Source: Pseudomonadota bacterium | GTDB taxonomy: Bacteria > Pseudomonadota > Gammaproteobacteria > Burkholderiales > Burkholderiaceae_C | Length of the DNA: 57,775 nucleotides | Direction of reading: 5' to 3' | Assembly (NCBI GenBank): GCA_018241325.1 | Contig: JAFEEB010000005.1 | Coordinates: 2,886 to 60,660 of the forward strand | Shown here: positions 16,829-25,597 of the stretch, piece after piece | Numbering within the stretch: position 1 is the stretch's first letter | Layout of the letters: the number at the start of each line of letters is the position of its first letter | Program-made: the position numbers and the translations under genes | Notes under the pieces: generated by a model | Told to the model about the DNA's origin: nothing | The model's input: only the letters and a program-made list of their open reading frames with translations | Database searches by the model: none

Positions 16829-17596
16829 ATGACGGAGTGCGTTCTCGAATTCGACCGCGTTGCCATCCAGCTGGGCGGGCGCGAGATTCTGTCGCCCACC
16901 AGCGTGCAGGTCGGCCGCGGCGAGTTCGTCTGCATCATCGGCCCCTCGGGCTGCGGCAAGACCACCTTGCTGCGCGCGGCCGCGGGCTTCGTCGCGCCCA
17001 GCAGCGGGCAGGTGACGCGGCGCGGCCAGCCGATCACCGGGCCCTCGCGCGAGGTGGCCTTCGTGTTCCAGGACTACGGGCGCGCGCTGCTGCCCTGGCG
17101 CACGGTGACGCGCAACGTGGCGCTGGCGCTGGAGGCGGCGCGCGTACCCGCCGCCGACCAGCCGGCACGCATCGAGCGCGTGCTGGCCACCGTGGGCCTG
17201 GGCGCGCACGCCCACAAGTTTCCGGCGCAGCTGTCGGGCGGCATGCAGCAGCGCGTGCAAATCGCGCGCTGCCTGGCGCAAGAGCCCGAGCTGATGATGA
17301 TGGACGAGCCCTTCGGCGCGCTGGACGCCATGACGCGTGAAAGCCTGCAGGACGAACTGGCGCGGCTGGTGCGCGAGCAAGGCCTGACGGTACTGTTCGT
17401 CACGCACGATCTGGAGGAAGCGATCTACCTGGGCGACCGCGTGCTGGCGCTGCGCGCCAACCCGACGCCCGAGCAGCCCAGCCTGGCGGCACTGATCGAG
17501 GTGCCGCTGCCCAAGCCGCGCAACCAGCTTGCGACCAAGGAGCACCCCGAATTTTTGCGGCTGCGGCGCGAGCTGTATCAATACTTGGGGCATTGA
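16829..17596 (+). CDS. ABC transporter ATP-binding protein, NitT/TauT type
   Basis: 255 residues. Walker A GPSGCGKTT (residues 38-46), Q-loop in FVFQDYGRALLPW, signature LSGGMQQRV, Walker B LMMMDEP and the switch His in FVTHDLEEA are all intact. It energises uptake with the permeases encoded directly downstream; 13 bases separate it from the binding-protein gene and one base from the first permease. Confidence 0.93.
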   Translation: MTECVLEFDRVAIQLGGREILSPTSVQVGRGEFVCIIGPSGCGKTTLLRAAAGFVAPSSGQVTRRGQPITGPSREVAFVFQDYGRALLPWRTVTRNVALALEAARVPAADQPARIERVLATVGLGAHAHKFPAQLSGGMQQRVQIARCLAQEPELMMMDEPFGALDAMTRESLQDELARLVREQGLTVLFVTHDLEEAIYLGDRVLALRANPTPEQPSLAALIEVPLPKPRNQLATKEHPEFLRLRRELYQYLGH

Positions 17597-17597
17597 G

Positions 17598-18353
17598 ATG
17601 ATTCGATGGCTGCGCCCCTTCGTCTTTCCGGCGCTGCTGCTGGTGGCGCTCGAGATCTGGGCGCGCACCGTGGGCGCGGGCAGCGACGCCGTCGCGCCGC
17701 CCAGCGCGGCGCTGCGCGCCTTTGCCGCCGCGCTGGTGGACGGCTCGCTGCTGGCCGCCACCGGCTTCACCCTGGCCAGCGCGGCGCTCGGGTTGCTGGT
17801 GGGCGGCGGGCTCGGGGTGGCGCTGGGCACGCTGCTGGGCCTGTCGCCGCGCGCTTCGCGGCTGGGCTTCGTCAGCGTGGAGCTGCTGCGCCCGGTGCCC
17901 TCGGTGGCGCTGATTCCATTGGCCATGCTGGTCTTCGGCTTCGGCTTGCGCATGGAGATCAGCGTGGTCGCTTTCGCCTGCATGTGGCCGATGGCGATGC
18001 TGACGCAGGCCGCCGCGCAGCAGGTCGAGCCGCGCCTGCTGGAAGTGGCGCGCGCGCTGCAAATGAGCGCCTGGCAGCGCTTTGCCTGGATCGTCGGGCC
18101 GGCCATGGTGCCGCGCCTGTTCGTGGCGCTGCGGCTGGGCGTGGCGATCGCGCTGGTGGTGGCCGTCACGGTGGAGATCGCCGCCAACCCCAGCGGCATG
18201 GGCTACGCGATGATGATCGCGCAGCAAAGCCTGGACCCGGCCCTGATGCTGGCCTGGCTGCTGTGGATCGGCGTGGTGGGCTTTGCCATCAACGCGGCCG
18301 CCACCGGGCTGCAGCAGCACGTCGCGCGGCGCATGGGCGAGGGCCGGCCATGA
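17598..18353 (+). CDS. ABC transporter permease, first subunit
   Basis: 251 residues with five to six membrane helices and the BPD-transporter EAA region around VEPRLLEVARALQMSAWQRF, which docks to the ATPase. The ATG at 17598 follows the ATPase TGA by one base. The stop overlaps the start of a second permease (ATGA at 18350), so the channel is probably a heterodimer rather than the homodimer common in the SsuC/TauC group. Confidence 0.9.
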   Translation: MIRWLRPFVFPALLLVALEIWARTVGAGSDAVAPPSAALRAFAAALVDGSLLAATGFTLASAALGLLVGGGLGVALGTLLGLSPRASRLGFVSVELLRPVPSVALIPLAMLVFGFGLRMEISVVAFACMWPMAMLTQAAAQQVEPRLLEVARALQMSAWQRFAWIVGPAMVPRLFVALRLGVAIALVVAVTVEIAANPSGMGYAMMIAQQSLDPALMLAWLLWIGVVGFAINAAATGLQQHVARRMGEGRP

Positions 18354-19114
18354 ACCGGCGACTCACGCCAATGGAGATCGCCGGCTCGCTGGCCGTGCTG
18401 GTCGCCCTGCTGGCGCTGTGGTGGTTGGCCAGCCACGCCGGCTGGGTGAGCAAGGTGTTTTTGCCCACGCCCGAGGCCACGCTCGCCAGCCTGCACGAAG
18501 GCCTGGCCGCGGGCGAACTGGGCGGCTTCACGGCGGCCACCGTGGGCCGCATGCTGGCCGGCTGGGTGCTGGCCGGCGTGGCGGGCATCGGGCTGGGCGC
18601 GCTGGTGGGCAGCAGTGCCGCCGCGCGTGCCTGGGTCGGGCCCACGCTCGAATTCATCCGGCCGCTGCCGGCCTCGGCCGTGATGCCGCTGGCCATCGCC
18701 ATCTTTGGCCTGTCCGGCGGCATGGTGCTGGCCGTGGTGGCCTTCGGCGCCATGTGGCCGGTGCTGCTGGGCACGGTGCATGGGCTGGCTGGCGTGCACC
18801 CGCGCCTGCGCGAAGTGGCTGCGGCACTGCAACTGGGGCGTGGCGAGTTTGTCTGGAAGATCGGCCTGCCCAACGCCATGCCCGACATCGTGGCCGGCAT
18901 GCGGCTGGCCATGACCATCTCCTTGATTGTCAGCGTCGTCGGCGAGATGATTGCGTCGCAGCCGGGCCTGGGCCAGGCGATTCTGCTGGCGGCGCGCGCG
19001 TTCCGCGCCAGCGAGCTGTTTGCCGGCATCGTCCTGCTGGGCGCCATCGGCTTTGTGAGCAATGCGCTGCTGGCGCTGGCCGAGAGGCGCCTGCTGCGCT
19101 GGCAGCACCCTTGA
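18350..19114 (+). CDS. ABC transporter permease, second subunit
   Basis: 254 residues, homologous to the preceding permease. The EAA loop is VHPRLREVAAALQLGRGEFV, and ETLEFIRPLPASAV-like sequence occurs before the third helix (TLEFIRPLPASAVMPLAIAI). Together with 17598-18353 it forms the inner-membrane channel. It starts within the stop codon of its partner and is followed after 25 bases by the cyclase gene. Confidence 0.9.
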   Translation: MNRRLTPMEIAGSLAVLVALLALWWLASHAGWVSKVFLPTPEATLASLHEGLAAGELGGFTAATVGRMLAGWVLAGVAGIGLGALVGSSAAARAWVGPTLEFIRPLPASAVMPLAIAIFGLSGGMVLAVVAFGAMWPVLLGTVHGLAGVHPRLREVAAALQLGRGEFVWKIGLPNAMPDIVAGMRLAMTISLIVSVVGEMIASQPGLGQAILLAARAFRASELFAGIVLLGAIGFVSNALLALAERRLLRWQHP

Positions 19115-19139
19115 ACCCGTTTTTTTTCTGGAGACCTTC

Positions 19140-19943
19140 ATGCCCCGCCAATTCATCGACCTCTCGATCTACCTCGAAAACGACGTCATCTCCGATCCGC
19201 CCGCCTTCGCGCCCAAGATCGAGTACTTCACCCACGAAAACACCGTCGGCCAGATCGAGCCTTTCTTTCCCGGCCTGAAGAAGGAAGACCTGCCCGACGG
19301 CGAAGGCTGGGCCGTCGAGAAGGTACAGCTCTCGACCCACAACGGCACGCACCTCGATGCGCCTTATCACTTTCACAGCACCATGGACAAGGCGCTGGGC
19401 GAGAAGAAAAAGGCCTGGACCATCGACGAGGTGCCGCTGGAATGGTGCTTTCAGCCCGGCGTGAAGCTGGACTTTCGCCACCTGGCCGATGGCTACGTGG
19501 TGACGGCAGCCGACGTCGAGGCCGAGCTCAAGCGCATCGGGCATACGATCAAACCGCTGGAGATCGTCGTCGTCAACACCCGCGCCGGCAGCCGCTACGG
19601 CCACAACGACTTCGTGTCGGCCGGCTGCGGCATGGGCTACGAAGCCACGATGTACCTGCTGGAGCGCGGCGTGCGCCTGACGGGCACCGACGCCTGGAGC
19701 TGGGACGCGCCCTTCGAGTACACGGCGGTGAAATACGCCGAAAGCCACGACGCCGGCCTGATCTGGGAAGGCCACAAGGCCGGGCGCGACATCGGCTACT
19801 GCCACCTGGAGAAGCTGCACAACCTGGAGGCGCTGCCGGGCGACGGCTTTTACATCAGCTGCTTTCCCCACAAGATCCGCGGCGCCTCGGCCGGCTGGAC
19901 GCGCGCGGTGGCGATCTTCGACGAGGTCCTGCAGGCGGCTTGA
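19140..19943 (+). CDS. Cyclase-family (kynurenine-formamidase-like) hydrolase
   Basis: 267 residues. The metal-binding signature H-N-G-T-H-L-D-A-P-Y-H occupies residues 67-77, the motif shared by polyketide-cyclase-like proteins, arylformamidase and isatin hydrolase. The chemistry is usually Mn- or Zn-dependent opening of an amide, lactone or lactam. In this operon it may open a ring before or after fumarylacetoacetase acts. TCTGGAGA precedes the ATG. R1 copy D separates it from the next gene. Confidence 0.88.
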   Translation: MPRQFIDLSIYLENDVISDPPAFAPKIEYFTHENTVGQIEPFFPGLKKEDLPDGEGWAVEKVQLSTHNGTHLDAPYHFHSTMDKALGEKKKAWTIDEVPLEWCFQPGVKLDFRHLADGYVVTAADVEAELKRIGHTIKPLEIVVVNTRAGSRYGHNDFVSAGCGMGYEATMYLLERGVRLTGTDAWSWDAPFEYTAVKYAESHDAGLIWEGHKAGRDIGYCHLEKLHNLEALPGDGFYISCFPHKIRGASAGWTRAVAIFDEVLQAA

Positions 19944-20011
19944 AGATTCAAGCCATATTGACCTCCGGCGCTTGTCCATCCAGCGCAAGCAACTATTGTT
20001 TTGTGAGTATT
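19943..20011. repeat. Dispersed repeat family R1, copy D
   Basis: About 65 bases including ATTCAAGCCATATTG, GCGCTTGTCCATCCAGCGC and GCAACTATTGTTTTGTGAGT. It fills nearly all of the gap between the cyclase stop and the fahA start inside the operon. Confidence 0.65.
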
Positions 20012-20012
20012 C

Positions 20013-21332
20013 ATGACCTTGCTCGACCCCACCCACGCCCCCGCCGCCCGCAGCTGGCTGGCCACGGCCAACGCCGCCGGCTGCGACTTCCCCATCCAGA
20101 ACCTGCCCTTTGCCGTGCTGCGCAAGCGCGGCAGCGGCGAGGCATATCGCGGCGCCGTCGCCATCGGCGATCAGGCGCTCGACCTGGCTGCGCTGCAAGC
20201 GCGCAAGCTGCTGCCAGGCGCGGCGGCCGACGCACTGGCGCTGGCCGCGCAAGCGACGCTGAACGATTTCATGGCCGCCGGGCCCGGGGCCTGGCGCGCG
20301 CTGCGCCACGCGCTGTTCGCGCTGCTGGCCGAGGGCGCAGCGCAGGCTGACGCGGTGCGCGCCTGCCTGCTGCCGCTCGCCGACGTGGAATACGCCCTGC
20401 CCGCGCGCATCGCCGACTACACCGACTTCTACACCTCGCTCGACCACGCGCTCAACTGCATGCGCATCATGCGGCCCGAGGCCGACGTCACGCCCAACTT
20501 CCGCTGGCTGCCGCAGGCCTACCACGGGCGCGCATCGACGATCGGCGTGAGCGGGCAGCGCTTTCACCGCCCGCGCGGGCAGTTTCTGCCGCCGGGCGCC
20601 AGCGCGCCGGTGTTCGCGCCCTGCACCGCGATGGACTACGAGCTGGAGCTGGGCCTGTGGGTCGGCCCCGGCAACGCGGCCGGCCAGCCGATTGCGATCG
20701 ACCAGGCCGAGCAGCACCTGTTCGGCGTGTGCCTGCTCAACGACTGGTCGGCGCGCGACATCCAGATGTGGGAAATGAACCCCCTGGGCCCGTTTCATGC
20801 CAAGAACTTCGCCACCACCGTCTCGCCCTGGATCGTGACGATGGACGCGCTGGCGCCCTACCGCACGGCGTGGACGCGGCCGGCCGCCGACCCGCAGCCG
20901 CTGCCCTATCTGGAGCTGGGCGCGCAGCGCGCGACGGCGGCGCTGGACATTCAACTGGAGGTGCGGCTGCAGAGCGAAGCCGCAGCGCGCGCGGGGCGCG
21001 GCCCGGCGCGCCTGACGGGCACCAGCTTTCGCCACCAGTACTGGAGCGCGGCGCAGATGCTCGCGCACCACACGGCCGGCGGCTGCGCTCTGCAAGCGGG
21101 CGACCTGATCGGCACCGGCACCATCTCGGGCCCTGGCCCCGGCGAGGCCGGCGCCATGATCGAACTGGCGCACGGCGGCCAAAAGCCGGTGGACATCGGC
21201 GGTGGCGAGCGGCGTGGCTTTCTGGCGGACGGCGACACCGTCATCCTGCGCGGCTGGTGCGAAAAGCCCGGCGCGGCGCGCATCGGGTTTGGCGAGTGCC
21301 GGGGCACGGTGCTGCCGGCGATCGCCATCTGA
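20013..21332 (+). CDS. fahA: Fumarylacetoacetase
   Basis: 439 residues, full length. Hydrolyses fumarylacetoacetate to fumarate and acetoacetate, the last step of homogentisate degradation. Recognisable active-site segments are DYTDFYTSLDHALN, LLNDWSARDIQMWE and GPFHAKNFATTVSPW, equivalent to the metal and catalytic residues of the mammalian enzyme. No homogentisate dioxygenase or maleylacetoacetate isomerase is in the window, so it may serve a different diketo acid. Start is the ATG at 20013; the R1 repeat occupies the space where a ribosome-binding site is expected. Confidence 0.93.
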   Translation: MTLLDPTHAPAARSWLATANAAGCDFPIQNLPFAVLRKRGSGEAYRGAVAIGDQALDLAALQARKLLPGAAADALALAAQATLNDFMAAGPGAWRALRHALFALLAEGAAQADAVRACLLPLADVEYALPARIADYTDFYTSLDHALNCMRIMRPEADVTPNFRWLPQAYHGRASTIGVSGQRFHRPRGQFLPPGASAPVFAPCTAMDYELELGLWVGPGNAAGQPIAIDQAEQHLFGVCLLNDWSARDIQMWEMNPLGPFHAKNFATTVSPWIVTMDALAPYRTAWTRPAADPQPLPYLELGAQRATAALDIQLEVRLQSEAAARAGRGPARLTGTSFRHQYWSAAQMLAHHTAGGCALQAGDLIGTGTISGPGPGEAGAMIELAHGGQKPVDIGGGERRGFLADGDTVILRGWCEKPGAARIGFGECRGTVLPAIAI

Positions 21333-21424
21333 TCGGATGCCTGAACTCGCAGGCTGGGACGAAGCGCAGCGCAATCCCGGCTTCGGGCGCTGATGCCGGG
21401 ATTGCATTCCGGCCTGCACCGCTG

Positions 21425-21487
21425 GAGCTTCAAGCCAAATCAGCCCGCAGCTCGCTCCAGTCAAGCGCAAACAGCTATCAAATCAGG
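21425..21487. repeat. Dispersed repeat family R1, copy E
   Basis: TTCAAGCCAAATCAGCC, then CAGTCAAGCGCAAACAGCTA and TCAAATCAGG. It overlaps the stop codon (21483-21485) of the minus-strand zinc-ribbon gene. Confidence 0.65.
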
Positions 21488-22244
21488 ACTTGGCGCGGGC
21501 GCCGAGCCAGTCCCACACCTGGCTCAGGCCGACCGCCCACAGGTCGTCCGTGTCGCGCACGCCCTGCCAGCGCTCCTTCTGCTCCTCGCGCCGCACGCGC
21601 TCGCGGTCTTTCTCCATGCGGATCAGCGCGTCGGCCAGGTCGGGCGCGCGCGGGCCGGCGGCGGCGCGCTGCGCGCGCGCCTGGTAGTCGGCCAGGGCCT
21701 GCTGCACCGCCTTGGGGTCCAGCAAGGACAGCGCCGAATGGCAGTAGGGGCAGGCGTCGTGCTGGCGCAGGTCGATCGGCGCGCCGCAGCTGCCGCAGTG
21801 GATGATGCGCACGCGCTCGGCCAGGTCGGCGATCTCGGGCGCGGTGAGCTGGCGCACGAAACCCTTCTCGACCATGAAGGCGGCAAAGGTGGCAAAGCGG
21901 CCGTGCCGCTGCGGGCAGCGATAGGTGAAGTAGCGGCCGGTGCGCACCAGGTCCACGCCTTCGGCCAGGGTGCGCCGGCAGCGCGGGCAGGCCATGGCGC
22001 GCCCCAGCGGGGTTTGCGCGTCGTCCTTGTGCGCGTTCAGGTCGCCGAACAGATCGACGATGCCCTCGGGCGACAGGCGCAGGCTCTCGCCCTCATCGAA
22101 CCACAGGCCGCGGCAGGCATGGCACAGGTCGAGCGCGATGGTGGCGCCGTTGTGCCCCGCCACGGCGCGCGAGGCCATGGGCGCGCGGCACGAGGGGCAG
22201 GCCAGGGGGGGTGTCAAGGCGGCGACGGCGGCTGGATCGGGCAT
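21483..22244 (-). CDS. Zinc-ribbon (zf-TFIIB-like) protein
   Basis: 253 residues. Several Cys pairs suggest zinc ribbons: CPSCRAPM with CHACRGLWFDEGE near the N-terminus, CPRCRRTL in the middle, and CGSCGAPI with CPYCHSAL. The C-terminal part is charged and helical (IRMEKDRERVRREEQKERW) and ends near WDWLGARAKS. Probably a nucleic-acid or protein-binding factor of unknown function. The ATG at 22244 was chosen because upstream residues have no family character and would overlap the divergent rsmE start. Confidence 0.75.
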   Translation of the reverse strand: MPDPAAVAALTPPLACPSCRAPMASRAVAGHNGATIALDLCHACRGLWFDEGESLRLSPEGIVDLFGDLNAHKDDAQTPLGRAMACPRCRRTLAEGVDLVRTGRYFTYRCPQRHGRFATFAAFMVEKGFVRQLTAPEIADLAERVRIIHCGSCGAPIDLRQHDACPYCHSALSLLDPKAVQQALADYQARAQRAAAGPRAPDLADALIRMEKDRERVRREEQKERWQGVRDTDDLWAVGLSQVWDWLGARAKS

Positions 22245-22290
22245 GGTGCGCGCAGCGTACCATCGCGCGCAAGCCTTTTCGCGCGCACCC

Positions 22291-23010
22291 ATGCCCCGCT
22301 TTCACGTCCCCCTTGCGCTGGCCGCCGGTGCCCGCATCGCCCTGCCGCCCGGCGCCGCGCGCCACGTGCAGGTGCTGCGCCTGCAACCGGGCTTGGGCAT
22401 CACGCTGTTCGACGGGCGCGGCGGCGAGTGGGCCGCCACCATCGCGCGCATGGGCCGCAGCGAGGTGGAGGTGGATGTCGGTGCGCACCACGCCATCGAG
22501 CGCGAAGCCGCGCGCGCCGTGCACCTGACCGTGGGCCTGATGGCGGCCGAGCGCATGGACTGGCTGGTGGAGAAAGCCACCGAGCTGGGCGCCGCCAGCC
22601 TGACGCCCGTCCTGACGGCGCGCAGCAGCCTGCGCCTGAGCGGCGAGCGCGCCGCCAAAAAGCGCGCGCACTGGCAGGCCGTGGCCGTCGCCGCTTGCGA
22701 GCAAAGTGGCCGCAACCGCTTGCTGGACGTGCGCGAACAGCTATCATTTAATGAGTATTTGCAGCAAACGGCAGAAGGCGCGCGCTGGCTGCTGTCGCTG
22801 GACGCCGCCGCGCCCGGCCTGCGCGAGCGCGCGGGTGCCCTGGCGGCGGGCGCGCCCGTGATCTTGCTGTCCGGCCCCGAAGGCGGCTTGGCCCCCGACG
22901 AAGAAGCCGCCGCCCGCGCCGCCGGCTTTGCCCCCCACAGCCTGGGCCCGCGCGTGCTGCGCGCCGAGACCGCACCGCTGGCCGCGCTGGCCCTGCTCAC
23001 GTCCACCTGA
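22291..23010 (+). CDS. rsmE: 16S rRNA (uracil-1498-N3)-methyltransferase RsmE
   Basis: 239 residues. Methylates U1498 of 16S rRNA using S-adenosylmethionine; cytosolic. N-terminal PUA-like domain (MPRFHVPLAL.., HVQVLRL), then the SPOUT domain with MDWLVEKATELGA, ILLSGPEGGLAPDEEAAAR and LGPRVLRAETAPLAALALL, which form the trefoil-knot cofactor site. Residues about 148-158 (around QLSFNEYLQQ) are encoded by a stretch matching repeat R1, in a loop that appears tolerant of change. Confidence 0.93.
   Translation: MPRFHVPLALAAGARIALPPGAARHVQVLRLQPGLGITLFDGRGGEWAATIARMGRSEVEVDVGAHHAIEREAARAVHLTVGLMAAERMDWLVEKATELGAASLTPVLTARSSLRLSGERAAKKRAHWQAVAVAACEQSGRNRLLDVREQLSFNEYLQQTAEGARWLLSLDAAAPGLRERAGALAAGAPVILLSGPEGGLAPDEEAAARAAGFAPHSLGPRVLRAETAPLAALALLTST
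22733..22765. repeat. Partial R1 repeat, copy F, inside rsmE
   Basis: GCGCGAACAGCTATCATTTA followed by ATGAGTATT aligns base by base with copy D (GCGCAAGCAACTATTGTTTT, GTGAGTATT) at most positions. It is in frame with rsmE and lower in GC than its surroundings. Confidence 0.5.
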
Positions 23011-23023
23011 TCCCTGCCCCACC

Positions 23024-24202
23024 ATGAACCGCCACCTGCTGCTGCTGACCCTGGTCCAGGGCCTGTTTTTGATCAATAACGTGACCTTCATCGCCATCAA
23101 CGGGCTGGTGGGCCTGCAACTGGCGCCGCACGCCTGGATGGCGACGCTGCCGGTGATGGGCTACGTGGTGGGCGGCGCGCTGGCGGCGCCTCTGGTGGCG
23201 CGCAGTCAATCGCGCTGGGGGCGGCGCGGCTCGTTTCAGATTGGCCTGCTCGTGGCGCTGGGCTCGGCGCTGCTGGCGGCGTATGCGGCCGCGCACCAGA
23301 ATTTCTGGCTGCTGCTGGCGGCCACGGTGATCGCCGGCTACTACAACGCCAACGGCCAGCTCTACCGCTTTGCCGCGGCCGAACTGGTCAAGCCCGACTG
23401 GCGTGAAAAGGCCGTGTCGCTGGTGCTGGCCGGCGGCCTGCTGGGCGGCATCGTCGGCCCCAACCTGGCGGCCTGGACGCGCGCGCTGCTGCCCACGCCT
23501 TTTGTGGGCGCCTACCTGGCGCTGGCGCTGGTCGCGGTGCTGGCCATGGGGGTGATGGCGCTGATCGAGTTTGCGCCCGTGCACGCCCACGCCGCGCACG
23601 CGCCGCAGGGCCGGCCGCTCGCGCAAATCATGCGCCAGCCCATCTTCATCGTGGCCACGCTGGGCGCGGCCATGGGCTATGGCGTGATGAACCTGCTGAT
23701 GGCCGCCACGCCGCTGGCCATGCAGGTGTGCGGCTTCGAGTTCGGCGCCACCGCCCTGGTGCTGCAGTGGCACGTGATCGGCATGTACGCGCCGGGCTTC
23801 GTCACCGGCTCGCTCATCAAGCGCTTTGGCGTGCTGCCCGTCATGGGCGTGGGCGTGGTGCTCAACGGGCTATGCGTGGCCATTGCGCTCAGCGGGGTGG
23901 AGCTGATGCACTTCGTCGGCGCGCTGGTGCTGCTGGGCGTGGGCTGGAATTTTCTGTTCACCGGCAGCACCACGCTGGCGCTCTCGGCCTACCGCCCGGA
24001 GGAAAAGGACCGCGCCCAGGCGGCCATCAATTTTTGCGTGTTCGCCACCATGTCGCTCACCTCGTTTGCCTCGGGCGCGCTGGTCACCACGCAGGGCTGG
24101 GCCTGGCTGAACGTCGGCTCGCTGGTGCCGCTGGCGGTGGTGGGCGTGGCGCTGGCGTGGCTGGCCGCGCGCGGCCGCGCCGCACGCACGGCGGCCGGGT
24201 AA
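23024..24202 (+). CDS. MFS transporter
   Basis: 392 residues, twelve predicted membrane helices and no signal peptide. The first loop has ARSQSRWGRRGSFQIG, a variant of the MFS loop 2-3 motif; the second half restarts near LAQIMRQPIFIVATLGAAMG. Direction and substrate are unknown. It begins 14 bases after rsmE and is probably co-transcribed with it and with the methyltransferase-like gene downstream. Confidence 0.85.
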   Translation: MNRHLLLLTLVQGLFLINNVTFIAINGLVGLQLAPHAWMATLPVMGYVVGGALAAPLVARSQSRWGRRGSFQIGLLVALGSALLAAYAAAHQNFWLLLAATVIAGYYNANGQLYRFAAAELVKPDWREKAVSLVLAGGLLGGIVGPNLAAWTRALLPTPFVGAYLALALVAVLAMGVMALIEFAPVHAHAAHAPQGRPLAQIMRQPIFIVATLGAAMGYGVMNLLMAATPLAMQVCGFEFGATALVLQWHVIGMYAPGFVTGSLIKRFGVLPVMGVGVVLNGLCVAIALSGVELMHFVGALVLLGVGWNFLFTGSTTLALSAYRPEEKDRAQAAINFCVFATMSLTSFASGALVTTQGWAWLNVGSLVPLAVVGVALAWLAARGRAARTAAG

Positions 24203-24234
24203 ACCGGGCACGGCCGTTTCCGGGTTGAACCGAC

Positions 24235-24711
24235 ATGCCCCGCTGGCTCGAACACCGCATTCCGCCGCCCCTGATCGACGCGGCATGCGCGCTGCTGATG
24301 TGGGCACTGGCGCGCGCACTGCCGCAAGCGCAGCTGTGGCCGCCGGGCGGCAGCTCCGGGGTGGTCGGCGCGGCGCTGGCGCTGGCGGCGCTGGGCGGCG
24401 CGGTGGCGCTGGCGGGCACCTTGGAGTTTCGCCGCGCGCACACCACCGTCAACCCGCTGGCGCCGCGGCGCGCCAGCACCCTGGTCACCCGCGGCATCTA
24501 CCGCGTCACGCGCAATCCCATGTACCTGGGCATGCTGGGGGTGCTGGCCGGATGGGCCGTTTGGCTGGGCAATATCGCGGCCTGGCTGGGACTGCCGCTG
24601 TCGATGGCGCTGCTGACGGTGCTGCAGATCCGGCCCGAAGAGCGCATTCTGGCCGAGCGCTTCGGCGCCGAATTCGAGCGCTACGCGGCTCGCGTGCGGC
24701 GCTGGCTTTGA
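24235..24711 (+). CDS. Isoprenylcysteine carboxyl methyltransferase-like membrane protein
   Basis: 158 residues with about four membrane helices. The conserved C-terminal signature is seen as TRGIYRVTRNPMYLGMLGVL and RPEERILAERFGAEFERYAA, typical of the ICMT/phospholipid-methyltransferase-like bacterial family. It probably methylates a membrane-associated substrate with S-adenosylmethionine; the substrate is unknown. Convergent with the following hydrolase, only 13 bases apart. Confidence 0.85.
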   Translation: MPRWLEHRIPPPLIDAACALLMWALARALPQAQLWPPGGSSGVVGAALALAALGGAVALAGTLEFRRAHTTVNPLAPRRASTLVTRGIYRVTRNPMYLGMLGVLAGWAVWLGNIAAWLGLPLSMALLTVLQIRPEERILAERFGAEFERYAARVRRWL

Positions 24712-24724
24712 AGCCAGCGATCCC

Positions 24725-25597
24725 TTATCGGATCTTTTGCCGTGCTTGATCGACCGGCGCCCAGCGCGCCGTCAGCCAATCGCCCAGCGCACGGAACACG
24801 CACGCCCGATCCCGCTCATTGAACAGCTCGTGAAAGTGCTGGGGAAACGCCTGCGTCACCACCCGCCCCGCGGGCGCCGCACGCGCAAAGGCTGCACTGC
24901 CGGCCGGGCGCACGGCGGCGTCCTGGCCGGCATAAAGCAGTAGCGTGGGCACCGTCCAGCGCGGCGCGGCCTCGATGACGGCCGGGCCGGCGCGCATGAT
25001 GAAGCGCGCCAGCCGGGCGCTGATGCGGTCGTGGACCCGCGGATCATCGCGATAAGCCTGCACCTCGACGGCATCATGCGTGAGCCGGCCTGCGTCGATG
25101 CCGTTGCCCAGCCGCAGGCCGGGCGCCAGCGCGGCCAGCACCTGCACCAGGGCGCGCAGCGGCGCGCCCATGCCGGCATCCAGCGCGGGCGAGGACAGCA
25201 CCAGGCCTTCCACCGGCCGCAGCCCGAGCGACACCGCCCGCGCGGCCACCAAACCGCCCATCGAGTGGCCCAGCAGAATCAGCGGCCGCCGCGGGCCCAT
25301 GTGCTGGCGCGTGTCGTCGATGACGGCCGCCAGGTCGCTCAACAGGCGGTCGTCATCGGGCAGCGCGCCGCGTGCGCCGGCGGAGTTGCCATGGCCGTGC
25401 TGGTCGTAGCCGCGCACCGCAAAACCCCAGGCGTTCAGCCGGCCGGCCACGTGGGCATAGCGCCCGACGTGCTCGCCCAGGCCATGCACCAGCAGTACCA
25501 CGCCGCGCGGCGCCACGCCAGCGGGCAGGGGCCAGTCGCGCACCGCCAGCGCATCGCCGTGCGCGGGGACCAGGTGAGAGTGGATGCCCTCCGCCAT
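24725..25597 (-). CDS. Alpha/beta hydrolase, monoacylglycerol-lipase-like
   Basis: 290 residues. Intact triad: Ser in LLGHSMGGLVAARA, Asp in LLYAGQDAAVRP, His in FPQHFHELFNE. The LVHGLGEHVGRYAHVA and GYDQHGHGNSAGARG segments are typical of monoacylglycerol lipases and lysophospholipases (Hydrolase_4). No signal peptide. The ATG at 25597 gives the normal N-terminus; the R2 repeat starts immediately before it and fills the whole upstream region, so its promoter may lie in the repeat. Confidence 0.85.
   Translation of the reverse strand: MAEGIHSHLVPAHGDALAVRDWPLPAGVAPRGVVLLVHGLGEHVGRYAHVAGRLNAWGFAVRGYDQHGHGNSAGARGALPDDDRLLSDLAAVIDDTRQHMGPRRPLILLGHSMGGLVAARAVSLGLRPVEGLVLSSPALDAGMGAPLRALVQVLAALAPGLRLGNGIDAGRLTHDAVEVQAYRDDPRVHDRISARLARFIMRAGPAVIEAAPRWTVPTLLLYAGQDAAVRPAGSAAFARAAPAGRVVTQAFPQHFHELFNERDRACVFRALGDWLTARWAPVDQARQKIR

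Noticed and set aside
18930-21470. 846-codon open frame on the minus strand opposite the cyclase and fahA
   Set aside because: Low-complexity Arg/Gly/His/Val composition typical of antisense frames; the plus-strand genes carry clear motifs.
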